The notes below the pieces were generated by a model, which saw only the letters and a program-made list of their open reading frames with translations, did no database searches and had not been told where the DNA came from. Made by a program: the position numbers and the translations under genes. A DNA stretch of 64,000 nucleotides from Atriophallophorus winterbourni (taxonomy: Eukaryota; Platyhelminthes; Trematoda; Plagiorchiida; Microphallidae). The DNA is taken from contig JACCGJ010023302.1 in the NCBI GenBank assembly GCA_013407085.1, positions 1 through 64,000 of the forward strand, read 5' to 3'. Shown here piece by piece: positions 1 to 12,567 of the stretch (position 1 is the first letter of the stretch; each line of letters opens with the position of its first letter).

Positions 1-725
1 GAATCGTACTTCGAAAGGTCCACCTCTTAGATCACCACCCGCTTGTCACAATAAAGTTAAAAGATTGTTCGCTGGGGTTATCAAATGTCCAGAATGTGCG
101 TTTCACAAGGTAGTGAAAATGCTCAACACAGTGGAAGGATAAGTTAACACATTATTAGATGACTGTTGTAAATTTAAGACCTATTCATCAATTTCAATTT
201 ATTTCTTAACAGTATGAAAAAGCTAGTTGTTATTCGCTCGCCAAATGGGTTTACTTCACTGAGTTGCGGATGTATGGAAACAAACTTCCCAGACTGCATA
301 ACGCTAACGGGATTATAAACGTGAAATATGTTATACCTATTAATCTGAATATCGGAGTAATATTCCAAATCATGAAATTTCTTTCGCTTCTGGAAATCAT
401 GGAGATAGCGTTAATCCATTTGAATATATTGCAATGAGGTGAAATTAAATGTTCCACCAATGCATTTAGAAACAGGTTTGTCACCGCAAGAGGCTAGTTA
501 CTTTAAATTATCCGATCACAATTGTGTCATTAATCATTAAATAATAAATGGTACTATGGAACGACCCAGTGACTACGATTGCTACCCTACAATACAAATT
601 TGTTTAGGTTAATAAGTAGCAAACTAGGCTTGCACCATAATCTAATAGCCTGGCCAATCATTTCACTGAGGAACATTTGTCGCTTATGATTTTATGCTTG
701 GTAATGAACATTAAAAAAAACTAAC
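1..725 (-). other. HYDIN intron sequence at left edge
   Basis: Downstream of exon 34 on the minus strand. I looked for the next HYDIN segment (the family continues with a 'PDWDDRM' type phrase) and found none, nor any recognisable repeat. Read as intron. Confidence 0.7.
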
Positions 726-1018
726 TTCATTGAACTCTTTCTGTTGCAAGGTTCTAATTCGAAGCAGCTGACACCGAATCGGAATGGCATCCACAAACTT
801 CGGCTCGCAATCGTTGAGCAAAGTGACTCTGATACACTTAGATTGTTTCGGATGCAGATGACCTTGTGATGGCACGAACTTGAACAATTTGTTGTCACTG
901 GGCCACTCGAAACGAAACGTGTCATTTGATTGTTGACCAGTGTGGGTGATGGTGAACACTTGGGTGGAATCCTTGAACGGCGGAACATCCCCAAAGTCCA
1001 AACTATTCGCCAGTGTAT
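726..1018 (-). CDS. HYDIN: HYDIN exon 34 of window (ASH repeat)
   Basis: Phase 1/0, 293 bp. Acceptor ggtttttag, donor GAA|gttagt. Encodes LDFGDVPPFKDSTQVFTITH, FRFEWPSDNKLFKFVPSQGH, LHPKQSKCIRVTLLND and AIPIRCQLLRI. 'FGD......ASFTVTNH....RFEWP' and 'GHLHPG..KDI.VTLKSD' are HYDIN signatures. The next exon lies off the left edge. Confidence 0.97.
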
Positions 1019-1631
1019 CTAAAAACCATGCATACGTGTATGACGATCACAATCAGGCCAGTTTAATGCCACAAAAGTTTCTCAATATACGGGAACGATT
1101 TCAACTGAATCACATTCTGATTGTAATTTCTCTACGTTGTTGCAACTATGGTCAATATAATATAGATGAATTCCTTGTAGGAATTTCGATCGTGTGGTAA
1201 ATAAAAGAATGACAGACCGCAAATGTTGATGTTGTGTAAGATAATATGACAGAACAGTACTAGTTATATTATGTAGCGAACGAATTTCCAAATAAAATTG
1301 CTCAAATGTTCGCTTAAAATACAGTTTCGATAATTATTTTTAGCTTGATTATTTAAATCCAATTTAAACGTCATTATAAGTAGAGCTCACTAAGAGTGGC
1401 TTCTAGATTTATAGCTGGTCAAAATTAATCGAAAATTGCTCTTTATGTTTGCTAAAATGTAATAAAAAGCTATATGGTTGGTCATATCAAAACATCGTCG
1501 GATGTGTATTTAATATGTTATTTACAATAACTGAATTAAAAATATTCGCTTTTGCTTAAGTTCCTTTTCGAGTGAAATATTATTTCTTTATATCTTTAGG
1601 ATATCAGAAAATAAAAGTTTTACAAGCGTTT

Positions 1632-1930
1632 GGTATTGTTGGCCTCCTTCGGTCGATGTCGACCATGGATGTACATCACAATCGCATGACTGTTCATGTT
1701 TTACAGCTTTTCAAATGACTAAACAGTCCGATTCGGGAGGAACAATCTCTCCCGCAGCGCTGGCAACGATAGGCAGAACTCGGTTGTATTGCATCAGTTG
1801 CACGCCGGTGGCGTGATCTGCGTTCAGCAGACAAGAGCTGTATCTGCTCCTCCCCAGCTTGCAGACGACGCTTTATACTATGCCTCCAATGTGAGCGGTC
1901 AAGAGCAAGTTCTTCCCAACTCGCCGGGTC
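1632..1930 (-). mobile_element. RTE-like LINE 3' end fragment
   Basis: On the minus strand this matches the plus-strand fragment at 61100-61590: the same segment for the C-terminal tail with the CGRDCSSRIGL-type zinc-knuckle coding region, then the 3' end around the gtcgaccatggatgtacat motif. It is truncated upstream at about 1930. The reading frame is broken. It is a dead copy in intron 33. Confidence 0.75.
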
Positions 1931-2154
1931 GAAGCAGTAAATACGAAATAATTGTATATTTTGTCCAGATCAATTGTATACTTTTGAATTTCATACTGTA
2001 AAATATTCTTACTTGGTGCAACTTTCGACACACGGGGATCAAAAGCTGCAAAACAAAAAATGTGCGACAAGATTTTATCAAATAAAAAATAAAACCATTT
2101 AAAAAGATCATGGAAGCTATATAGTTATATAGTCCTAACAATATGATACATAAC

Positions 2155-2345
2155 CAAAGTTATACTTGAATGTCACTGTTTGATAGGGTTCGTACAAGGA
2201 ACCACAATGTTCAAGCACAGAATCACATGGTGATTCATGGTCAAGCACTCGAGCAATCATGGATGACTAAAGTAATGTGTTGCTCACATTTATTGTGTGT
2301 AAGTGCCAGGGATGTGAGCAACACATTACATTGAACATGATACAT
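2155..2345. repeat. Ribozyme-element remnant with 16-bp inverted ends
   Basis: Bases 2160-2290 resemble the non-ribozyme part of the hammerhead element unit (compare 26530-26650). The unit end (2273-2288) is repeated in exact inverted form at 2313-2328 with a 24-base spacer. The ribozyme segment itself is missing. Confidence 0.6.
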
Positions 2346-4844
2346 AATTGTGCAAAATGTTTATACTGCAACCACAGCCACATTTGCCAATCTTCGTAAT
2401 AACGGGGTGCAGTATAACACAATTTGAAGCGCGTTCTACTACTATGCCAATTCAAACAAAAGAAATTAAATATATGCATGAAGCTGAACAATCGAGAATC
2501 AAAAATTATAAATTGATGATCATTCTAACATTTTCAACAGAGCCGTGACATCGTCAACGTAGTAAACGGTATTAGCGGGATACTTCGTGAAGTGTAACAG
2601 TTTTGCTGACTTACTTGGAGCCCACTTTGAACTGCGCGGGGTGGAACCTAAAAGTAAAAACGATAGATAACAATAATGTAGGGAAAAAATAAAAGATGCA
2701 ACTGAGAAATTATGCTTGGGAGATAACCTTGAAGTATTCCAAATGATAACCGTTTGAAAGATTATTAATATATCGGAAACGAGTCATGGGTTTTGATACA
2801 AAATGAATTGAAATATGGATACGCATTTCAAGCCAATGCGTTTAAACCAATCTGCATGCGTATTGAGTGCACATATGATCACTAGGTTGGTCGCGCCAGC
2901 CTTCTTTACCCGTGGAGTCAAAGTTAAACCTTTGCTTACCATTTATCCACAGTTTCAAGACTTGCGAATCTTGATCATAGCGTCGCTACCTGATGAGTGC
3001 AGTGTGTATAAAATCTGTCTTGGATATATGAGATGTGAATACATGCAAACACGGACGTCAAGTTCAAAACCCATACGTTACACCACATCTACACGTGCAC
3101 AGAAGTTTGGTGATATTGAAACGATTGGTTGTGTCAATCTCAACAAACAATGGGTCGAAAGATCAAGCACTATTTACTACACCCATATCATGACTTTGTA
3201 TCTTAGTATGATTTTACGTAAAAAAAAACAGCTGTTGTGCATAATTGGGATTTAGCATTCGCTCATGAAATTTAGTCACCTGAAAAAATAGGCAGCGTTA
3301 CCCATTATACTACGAAGACAATTATGCATATTCACAAGAATAATCATGTTCATACGTAATGTCATCAAACTTATGTGCATGTATAGCTGAAGCATCTAAT
3401 CAATTTAGCGAAAAAGCAGTACATCGCGAAGTAGCATCAACCCCATTGTTTCATGAGGTACCGGTCAGCACAGGATCAACCAATCTAATCTATTTCATCT
3501 ATTATTACTTGCATTGAATACTCAATGTCAGGTGTCCAAGCAGCCAATCATTGGTAGCTAGTAAATTATGATTGGATTGATATCTCTTTATCTTTAGCAT
3601 CCTTCGATTGATACTGACGATGAATTGATATAGCAAATATAACTGAGGTTTGGGAACAGCTGATGTTGAATGCCATAAAACACAAAGATATATCAACCAT
3701 CCAGCTTCGATTCTATGGGGGATTTATTCAATTATGCGAACTATAAAAAGTAGAAAACAGATCAGCGTACATTGATGAAAATGGTAATGAGTTGCAGTCA
3801 GTTAATCAGAACTTGTGTATTTGGTAATTGACATTATGTAACGAGGCTTCCTCAAACAAACGACACCATTACCTCAATGACAGGTATCTGTAATTGGCTG
3901 CCATGTAATATTGAGACAATTATACTCATGAAGCATCAAACCTACTATAGATGCTACTGTGATATTTCTGATCCAATAATTTCGGTAACCGATCCAATGG
4001 GCAAGCATGTAATCTGAAGGTTTAAGGAAAGTTATTTGTCGATTAGCCGACAAACCTGCAAATTCGTTTTGATGGAAACGTTCAAGCTAGGTAATCATCA
4101 ATTTATGAAGTGGCTGCTTACAATGTATTTAAATTTGGAGGCTGTTCACTTATTTGCCAAGATTTCTGCGACAAGTATCTACACAATAATCAGAATTTTC
4201 ATGGCTAGTTATACCTCTGTATGAGAATTTTTACAAAAATTGATTAAATGTTCTAATAAATTCGCTTACCTGGAATGTATTTTGATAATCGCGATTCTGT
4301 AATTGAAATTAAGTGATTTAACATAAACGGTATAAACAACCACCAAATAAGTTGTTTTAATATAATATTTCGTGATTAATTGTGTGTATGCAACAAGGCA
4401 AACAGCGGTGAATGATTTTAGATCACACTACAATTAAAAACCCAATTGTCAACTCCTGAAAGCCATCGGGGATTGGTTAACAAACAAAAATTATGTATTA
4501 TGTTTTATTGCTTTAAGCCTCGAGCTTGTTTAGTTCAGTATCAAAATAACCTTGACTCGACCTTCTCTAGAACGCAGCTAACAGTGTGAATCTGTGAGGT
4601 GAATACCAAAGCCATAAGTGAAGTTAAACTCCGCCAATGATCAACGCGAGCTATCACGCGCAGATAACAAAACTGTGAAGCGCAATTAGAAAATTCGATA
4701 AGTATTCACTCATCGTACTTCAAACCGACCTGAACGTTCTGTATAAAACTAGAAATTTTAGCGTGATGGTCGATTATGTAATATTCTTTTGTTATTTGGT
4801 CATTGTAAGATCGCAGGCACATATTGAAATAACACTCCCCCGGG

Positions 4845-5085
4845 TTTATTATGACTATTCAGTCCGATTTGGGACAAATAATATTTCCAAAATCGTTCAC
4901 AGTGAAACGTATTGCCCGGTTGCACGATTATGACGTGATCTCCATTTAGGAGTCGTAAGCTGCACTTGCTATTATTCAAGTTGAAGATGGTGTTTCGCTC
5001 TATGCTCCCAATGTAAGCGGTCGAGAACAAGTTCAATCTACTTCCTAGTGCAATTTCCAGAGCTTTCATATCCTTTTTCAAAATT
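4845..5085 (-). mobile_element. Decayed RTE-like LINE 3' fragment
   Basis: The minus-strand translation keeps pieces of the same C-terminal region as 61244-61500 (DMKALEIA against DMNALGIG; RLNLFSTAYIGSI against the LDRSHWRH region in another frame). Many substitutions and frameshifts; clearly old. Confidence 0.5.
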
Positions 5086-5711
5086 AGTTGCGCCGATGGC
5101 TCGGCTCACGTAGGGTGTGAGTGTGACTTTCCCATTCAAAATTCCCATGGACTAGATTGTTGGAATAAACCATTTTCACACACAGACAATTAGAGAATTG
5201 ACAATCAGCTGAAAAGTATCATATGACTAATTTAAAGGTAAAATAAGTTAGCGAATAGCTAATCCACTAAAATAAATGGATCATTGATCTATTGAATGTG
5301 GTAAAGCTTATTTACCTGGTGTGTATCGAGAAGATCGAGGCTCTGTATAAGAAGAGAATAAACACGTTTAATCATTAGTTATTACAGATCACATTTCGTG
5401 AGAATCAAACTTCTAAAACCTATAAATCATTGATATTCGCAAGTAAAGACAATACGCTTGTTATCAAAGCAAATAGAGCGATATCAACTCGATTGAATCC
5501 AGGCTTACTCATCAGATGTTTATATTAGAGTTTATATATCGTAAATCGGAATCAATCGTAAAAACGCATATATATCAATCTGGTTCAATTATACAAAATA
5601 ATGAATAAAAAAAATTGATCTACTAAACGGTTTACATTTAATGGTCGAAAATCATTCCCTAGTGAGTAAAGTGCCTACGTAATTTTCATTTGCATGCTTT
5701 TCCGTCATTCA

Positions 5712-5755
5712 CACCCCACGACCGGTTTCGGGCTGTTTGCACTCATCAGGTAGGG
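5712..5755 (-). ncRNA. Hammerhead ribozyme (subtype B), core intact
   Basis: On the minus strand: stem I CCCTAC/GTGGGG (six pairs, one G-U), core CTGATGA, stem II with loop AAACA (one mismatch), core GAAA, very short stem III ACCGGT, cleavage triplet GTC directly before the 3' stem I strand. All conserved core bases are present. The very short self-complementary stem III is the type known from retroelement hammerheads, which often work as dimers. Same sense as HYDIN transcription, inside intron 33. The surrounding element runs to about 5690-5830. Confidence 0.75.
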
Positions 5756-7852
5756 ACAGTAAGATCAGGATCCGCATGCGCTTGAAACAGTGGAAGAATG
5801 GTAAACAAGCGCTCCTTGCCTACGTTATTTATTGCAATGCATTATAATCTTAGTACGTGCATAACCTAGTGTGCGATATTTTGGGGTGTGAGCACTACAA
5901 TTACTGTGTGGTACGTTTGCATACTTTAGACGATCTCTAACTTGTCATATTTTTGTTAGCGAAAGTAATTTAGGTGTATTCACTAAATGTACCACCAAGA
6001 TGACCCATTTACCGTTTCTAACTAGCAACCATTGTGAACTAGTGGTATCCATCTAGAGAATAATCTAATATTTATCAAGCGCGATGTGTGAAGACTTTTA
6101 CTGGTATCAGAACTACTTGGATGATGGAACTGAGGCATTTGTTAATGAGGGGATCGTCCATACTCACTTAAATGGCCGCCTTATAGAAAGTACTATGTTA
6201 TAATTTAAAATTATTTCCAGATTTTACTCCTCTGACCAATTATCTTGCTGGTCTAAGGTGATGGCATTTCATATCTCATCCATTTTAAAATCGTGTAAAT
6301 AAAATAACCTAAATTGTGGCATGTGGTCATTAAATTGATGATTTGCGGGCGTACAAAAGGACCTCGACGAACTAAGTGCTAATGGATCTAAATGTAAAAA
6401 CTTATCATGCAATTTGTCAACATTCTCACTCCTAAGCATCATGAAGTCTTTCGAATTTAATCAGAGATTTGAGTTCCACATTAGCTGTTAGATAAATTTG
6501 AGAACATTATGTGACTCTGTACAAACACCTATGTGAAACGCATGCTCAAATATGGGTGTGAATAGTCGTGGTGCTCTGAAAAATTTGTCACGAGGAAAGA
6601 ATACTCAGAAGGTTGTCAACAATGCTTTGCTAGCACGCAAAAAACTTATATTTGAACAAATCGGGAAATCACTTGGAAAGCATACTCTCGATAGATTTAT
6701 CTTTGCTCTGCGAAGTTTTTGTTTATTAGCTATAGCATATTGCTTGTTCAACACATTTCCTTAGGATAACTGACCTTTAACATAACAGTACATAAGCTCT
6801 GTATTATGGGACATAGGTAAACAATTTAACACACCACATTAACCGCGAAGTAATGCATTCCAGAAGAATATAAAGAAGTCACACACTTATATCTACCTTT
6901 CATGAAGTAATATACATTCTATATGTCAAAATCGTCAAATTCAAAAACAGTTTGCTACGTTGTCTAACATCTGTTTATTTGAAAGCACCTCGTCAAATGT
7001 TTGATATCATCTCTACCTAGCGAGTCTTTATATACATAAACACAACGAAGTAGCTCTTTCACTTCTACACCAGGTCATTATTCCAACAAATGTTTATGAA
7101 TAGCTAAACGAATTTTACACAATTTAAAATTGATTGATATTGATGCTGTAAAAATGGAAAAACAAAACTTATGGGGGATTTCTCAGCATGCATTGGATTG
7201 CGGCAACCGGTATTTCATTCTACTCACTATCTTATCAATCTCACCAAATACAGAATGAACATGCATCACGTCAGCGATCCAGTATTGGTCAGATGAACGG
7301 AATTTAAACATGATCTTTGTCTGCACTGGAGCCTAGGTCGTAAACTTCATGAGTTTCAGAAGACGATGTAAGAAACTGTTCTAACCGGTTCATTACAAGC
7401 TTTTCAATCCCGGTTAAATTTGATGAACCAATGCACAAAAATTAGATTTATTTTTATGATTACTTATCAGTACCATATCATTTTAAATATTCCTGAAGCT
7501 CCCAACGTTGGTACAAAATTCAAGCACGGGGCTCCTGGTTCGCTCGTATTTGAACTCATTAGCAATCATATAGAATACGTGTGGTGGAACCTGAACACAA
7601 GAACTTCAATACATATCCATGTACTTCATATCCTGGGTGAATATCCGTCATTGGATCGTTTGGGCGATTATGAATCTTTTCTTAAGGATAGCGCATTTAA
7701 GCTGAGCTATATACCCGATGTGTGGTGGATAAGGACATATCTTGTGGTCGCCCAGCCATCAAATCCCCATCTTAAGTGTTTTCTGCTCTAGTTTCCTTGT
7801 CAATGCCGAATTTATAGGTGAGGTACAATCATATTTTGCTCGTAGCACATAC

Positions 7853-8158
7853 CGGAAGACATTTCACAGATATTTGTGTCCTGTATTTTCCCCGCATTTA
7901 TCAGTGCCGCTTTGATGGCAATCGACAAATTTTCTTCAAGTTGCGGAATGTTCTGTAAACAAATATCTTCGGAAAGGTCTCGACCGATAAGCTCGATTAT
8001 TGATTCTTCAAAAGCGTTACCGTCGACAGATATGCACAAGCGCCCATAATTTTCTGACCCGTATTCCTTGGGACAGTAGAATAATTGAAAATCGAATTGT
8101 TCTTTCGGTTTCAACATTACCGTTGCAGCTTGGACGCGCTGGTCACTTGGATTATTAT
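7853..8158 (-). CDS. HYDIN: HYDIN exon 33
   Basis: Phase 1/1, 306 bp. Acceptor ggttttgaag (poor pyrimidine tract), donor TCCG|gtatgt. Encodes DNNPSDQRVQAATVMLKPKE, FDFQLFYCPKEYGSENYGRL, IIELIGRDLSEDICLQNIPQ and an acidic/helical tail. The family reads 'A.LVVSPGDTAEFDVVFHSQKVG...G.I.L' and 'MVGEGYEDDITLDN'. Confidence 0.93.
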
Positions 8159-9276
8159 CTTCAAAACCAAATTAATTTTGGAAATAAGATAAAAAATAAA
8201 AAAATACAGACGTTGGAAAAGAAGAAAACTTTTGAACGGTAAACTGAAACTAGATTGATGATGATTGAACCAATAAACGTACTTCTGAAAGGCTTCTGTT
8301 GAGATAAAATGTTAGATATAAGTTTTTCAAAAGCTTGATGAACGCATTCAGTTGAAGCATTTGAACATTGTAATAATATACTCATATGAATATGAAGAGA
8401 GGAGGGAGAAACTTAGACTGCTGTAATTTCTAATGATGCAAGAAGGCTCCTCAGTGCACGTTATCTGCACCTACACACAAACTAAATACTTATGGGATTA
8501 CACGACATGTAGAGCTGTATATCACTTGATCTGGATTACAGCTGTCTATCTTATGTAAATTATGGTTGGTCAGATAAATGCAAATAAAACCTGGTCAACC
8601 GTTGAATCTCGTATCTACTGTACCACCGTTGCAAAACCAATATTAATAACAATATTAACATGAATGTCAAAAACATAGTCAATTTTAATCGGGGTCAAAT
8701 CCGATTTGATATATCGTGATACGAATATTACAATGCGAAACATGTCTCCAACATTTTTCAGCTGCTGCTTAAAACTGAATGCTACAACAATAAAATATTT
8801 TTCTAGTGCCACAAGTAGTATTCAGGCAACGTGAAATCTGGCCTCATAATTCGTCATTTTTAGGAATTTACGTATGAAAATTCATTCCTCAGAAAATAAC
8901 ATGAGCCAAAGATGTCAACTCGTTTTAAAATCAAGTCAATCAGAATTTGAATCGAAGAAAGCGAGACGCGCTTTAGAGAACTTAACGCCAAAAAGTTTCA
9001 GGAATTTCACCATTCAGGATTTGGCGGTTTGCCTTGTCTGCATCAATGACCATGGACTAGATACATTGTATCGAGTTTGAGCATATATTAATCCAGTGAT
9101 AATCTGCCTCTTTATTTCAACGCACAGTTTATAATCTGGCCAAGAATATCACGCATCTATTAGGCGAGAATTAGCACAATGAAGTTCAAATGGATCCTCT
9201 GCGCTGAAATGCGCAATAAGTTACATTTTGAATTATGAGTGAACTTCTAAAGCCACGAAATAACGTTTCATGATAC
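8159..9276 (-). other. HYDIN intron 32
   Basis: About 1.1 kb, AT-rich. No recognisable coding sequence or repeat. Confidence 0.6.
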
Positions 9277-9418
9277 CTTGCAATAATGACGTGTCGGTTG
9301 ATCGATTATTGTCCTTGAATTCCATGCGCACGCGGTCATCCAGGAACAACGATGAGTTATTTTCAGTTATTGCATCCACATAAAATATTCCGACACCGGT
9401 GGTCATAGTAAGGTTGAC
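9277..9418 (-). CDS. HYDIN: HYDIN exon 32
   Basis: Phase 0/1, 142 bp. Acceptor attttacag, donor CAAG|gtatca. Encodes VNLTMTTGVGIFYVDAIT and LFLDDRVRMEFKDNNRST, beta-strand rich, following the 'LPA.LHV.L' position of the family. Confidence 0.88.
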
Positions 9419-9557
9419 CTGTAAAATTTCAACGAGTGTGATTACCGTATTAGCAGATAAGGCCGAGGCAACAATAAACAATTAAAGTTGAACATTCGGT
9501 AAAATCTTTGTCAATTCTCAGCCTATAATATGCCATGATCTTTCATTCCACACTCAC

Positions 9558-9833
9558 ATGACACGCTATTTGTCCTGTGTTCAGTAGCCGTAGCAGGTTA
9601 GTTGAATAGTCACCCAAACAAGTTCGTTTGAATGTACACGTTAAATTCCCGTTTGCATTGCGTGTTATCGGTTCCAATATACTCAGGCACGGAAGTAGCC
9701 CTTCGCCGATTAGTGTGAAAGAAAGCACAGGGTTTGTTATTGGGGGTTTGCCAACAACAGAGCTTTCCCCGCCCGAAGTGGTTCCAATGATAGGAAGGTT
9801 GTCCAATGAGACGAGCAGTTCAGAGGAATAGGC
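9558..9833 (-). CDS. HYDIN: HYDIN exon 31 (ASH repeat)
   Basis: Phase 0/0, 92 codons. Acceptor atatttcag, donor CAT|gtgagt. Encodes AYSSELLVSLDNLP, LSFTLIGEGLLPCLSILEP and LGDYSTNLLRLLNTGQIACH. 'L.F.I.GEG.LP...V..P' is the standard end of a HYDIN repeat. A Gly/Ser loop (TTSGGESSVVG) is inserted between strands. Confidence 0.96.
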
Positions 9834-10218
9834 CTGAAATATTAGAAACCTAAAGTAGACTGATAGGTTTTAAATAAACGGTGCAATATACGTTCCTATC
9901 CACAATTAAAATTAAAATAAAATGTGCAACTCGTTAAAACAAAAGTCTCGATTACTAAGCAATCATTTTCAACGCCTTCTTGGTTTGAAACGGACGAATC
10001 ACATTTCTGAAGTGTCTTTCAACTTTAGTCTGAAGTTCTTTCATGTTATATAAGCAAACTAGTTTACATTGCGATACAATTCCTCTAGCTAGTGCCACTT
10101 TTTTCTTGACCCAGTTGGGTTTCATTTACTTCGGAGCTGGCTTAGCTCGACTCCTTTTCCCATATTTAGGCCTATTTCGTTGCATAGCGATGTATCTGAT
10201 TTTAGATGTACGACTTAC

Positions 10219-10524
10219 CCGCATGGCAGTTGGTGAGAACATGACCGTCACGAAAGCACTGGAATGCGGCTTGATTTGTAGACGATCCGACTTGAGTTCG
10301 AAACATTCATTCGCTTTAAGTGGAGCTAACTGCGGTTTGCTCGGAGATGTTCTGTTGGAGCTTCGGGAGTATTTGCCATCCTGTGCTGTCAGCTCTAATC
10401 GGACGTCTGCGGGTACTTTGCCTCGGTTGGTTAAGCAAAATTTTGCTTCGCACGTCGAACCAACCAGAACCGAAGGGAATATGAATTGATTTTCGTTGAG
10501 CAAATACACACCGATATTGCTTTG
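10219..10524 (-). CDS. HYDIN: HYDIN exon 30 (ASH repeat)
   Basis: Phase 0/0, 102 codons. Acceptor aattttag, donor CGG|gtaagt. Encodes VYLLNENQFIFPSVLVGST, CLTNRGKVPADVRLELTA and IKPHSSAFVTVMFSPTAMR. 'F.F.NVLVG..A.A.F.I.N.GK' and 'SHAFVTV.FTP..M' are family signatures. Confidence 0.97.
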
Positions 10525-11086
10525 CTAAAATTAGTGAAAAAATTGTTACGCAAAAAACTGTTACGCAAAAATTCAAACTCGAATTCATGGAGCAAAGGTC
10601 AAAGGGAACCAGTCATCGATCATGAATTGGAAACACGATTATGTTTTGGAAGCATAGACCAATTTACCAATGACATATACATAGTAATTCAAGATTCCAC
10701 ATCGGTTAATAGAACACGAATCAAAGCGTTTATACTGATTAAAAATGTATTGCAAATCCTAGATTTATACCATAAAGGAACTCAATTTATATATCAATCA
10801 TATTCGGTTGGTTAAAAAGAGAAGAGAAGAAAATGGCTTTGTTCATGTACGCGAATAACAAGAAAATACGAGCACGCTTCAGATTAAGCACTTGAATGTT
10901 GCAGTCTAAATATCTTCAATCTAAATAAGCTTAGAAATTATGAATAGACGATGACGAAAATCGAGCATGTATAATTTAATTTAGCAGCAAATTAAGATGT
11001 CAAAAATTATTTTGCGAAAAATTCTTATCTACATTGCAAATTGTTCTCTTAATTTCCGGTTACAACAATTTACAAATAACACGTAC
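10525..11086 (-). other. HYDIN intron 29
   Basis: About 560 bp. A 12-base unit gttacgcaaaaa occurs twice at about 10543-10571, next to the acceptor of exon 30. Nothing else recognisable. Confidence 0.6.
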
Positions 11087-11281
11087 TTCCGATTCAAATG
11101 TATGAACAATAGGAACAGATTTCTGCCAGTCATCCTTAGTCCGATAAATCCGATGTTCTTCAAAAACGGTCTCCACTGGCTCCGTTAACAAACTCGGCAG
11201 CATTCCTTCCGCGCGGAGATTATAGGCGACACCACGTGGATATTTATTTATATCCCGGTCAGTAATTTCGAACGAGAGATC
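11087..11281 (-). CDS. HYDIN: HYDIN exon 29 (ASH repeat)
   Basis: Phase 0/0, 65 codons. Acceptor tcattttag, donor GAA|gtacgt. Encodes LSFEITDRDINKYPRGVAYN, LRAEGMLPSLLTE and VFEEHRIYRT. The family reads 'I.ISGRDP..HP.G..Y.L.AEACLP...TE' here. Confidence 0.95.
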
Positions 11282-11589
11282 CTAAAATGACACGTGCCGA
11301 GGACAAAGTATTATCTTCTGCTTACTGGCAGATGAAAGGTTTAGTACACATTAAATTTTCGGTATTTACTGAGTCATTTATTAATTACTAATAGACTTTA
11401 TATTTTCTGGCGAATTTTCATAACCTTTAGAAACCACAAGTGATAAAGATGGTTCTACACCTTATAATGAAAGCTTGAATGTTTTCTTGATAAATATTAT
11501 AACAATTATTATATAGGTTAATCTGTTATTCAACGTGCCTCCTTGGAAATAGATTTAGAGGTGAATATTCAGTATGACTTAGGATACAC

Positions 11590-12090
11590 AATGCATTGTC
11601 GACTGGCTACCAGCAAAGCTGAGAGCAACTTGGGTCGTTTCACACCAATACAATCTGCAAATTAATTAAAACCTGCATCGGTCACCATATCGAATATGCT
11701 ATACCAGAATAAGATACCTGGTTGAAAAAAGATATTTAGCTATTGGAAACTCTCTCAGTGCAGAGCAAGTAAGCTCCTCCTTGGACTTCGTAATTTTCGA
11801 TACGAAGCGTGCCTCAGAAACTACAACCAGCTCAATATAGGCGACAACGAGGTGCACTAATATTTATTTGAACAGAACTTAATCAAATAAGTCATCAATG
11901 CAGACGTTTGTTATATCTTTCCAATAACAGGCATCTTGTGGTCACCTGTATAAACTCTGCCACCAGTACAGATGTTTGAACTGCTGCAAATACGCATTTT
12001 CTGTTCGCAGTGTGCAATTGTGGAACAGTGTCCCAGCTTACAAGAAACTATCTAAAACCATTAGCGCCTTTAAAAAAGTAAGTTTTTAAG
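11590..12090 (+). mobile_element. Decayed non-LTR reverse transcriptase 3' region
   Basis: In intron 28. Plus-strand frames with stops keep the C-terminal pattern of CR1-like pol proteins: LRNFRYEACLRNYNQLNIG, then RRGALIFI, then a piece resembling 'FFSVR..NLWNSLP' (FCSQCAIVEQCPSLQ) and a final 'FKK'. Judged by pattern only; more diverged than the other CR1-like copies in the window. Confidence 0.5.
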
Positions 12091-12419
12091 TTTAATAATA
12101 ATCTTTAACAATATATTTTGATAATTTCTTTACCATCCTACCCGATGTACATTTTTGGATATGGCAAAGCACATCTTTTTTACCGGCATGTCATCAATGA
12201 ATCTTTGAATGAATCAACTTAAATTATATTTTAGAAAATCGGTAGTTTTTTCAATCAAACTCGATTATAAGCGAATCAAAAATACGGAAATTTTAAATTG
12301 TACATTTACTGATTCAAGTACTTGCTAGATGTGATTTATACAGCGTTAAAGGAACAAGAAAATCACTTAGTATTCTCTAAATAGGCACATAGGTTGTAAT
12401 AAACAATTAAAAGTCGAAC

Positions 12420-12567
12420 CTCTTGAAATTCACCGACAGATTTTAACAAACATTCCACTGTTATGGTTTGCGTCGTATCCGGAGGGATGGATCCACTGGC
12501 TGGCAAAATTTGGAAAGGACCCAACTGCAGGCGAGATTGTTGTGATGACAGAAGTGGAAGATTCATG
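12420..12567 (-). CDS. HYDIN: HYDIN exon 28
   Basis: Phase 2/0, 148 bp. Acceptor ttaaaacag, donor GAG|gttcga (weak). Encodes LQLGPFQILPASGSIPPDTT and TITVECLLKSVGEFQE, the 'F.V.PG.GSIP.GG.Q...V.C.A...G..EE' family segment. Confidence 0.93.

Larger units (their letters stand above)
1019..7852 (-). other. HYDIN intron 33 (about 6.8 kb)
   Basis: The longest intron. It holds an RTE-like 3' fragment (1632-1930), a ribozyme-element remnant (2155-2345), a decayed RTE-like fragment (4845-5085) and a hammerhead element (5690-5830). The remaining stretches (2350-4840, 5090-5690, 5830-7850) show only short unsupported plus-strand ORFs and no recognisable domain. Confidence 0.75.

Noticed and set aside
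2815..3255. 146-codon plus-strand ORF in intron 33
   Set aside because: No domain, no conserved motif. The ctacctgatgagtgca inside it looks like a hammerhead core but has no matching GAAA/stem partner nearby.
7420..7791. 123-codon plus-strand ORF in intron 33
   Set aside because: No recognisable family, no promoter or splice context, and composition typical of AT-rich intron; cannot be supported as a gene.
10043..10489. 148-codon plus-strand ORF opposite exon 30
   Set aside because: Antisense to a conserved HYDIN exon; its apparent signal-peptide-like start is a by-product.
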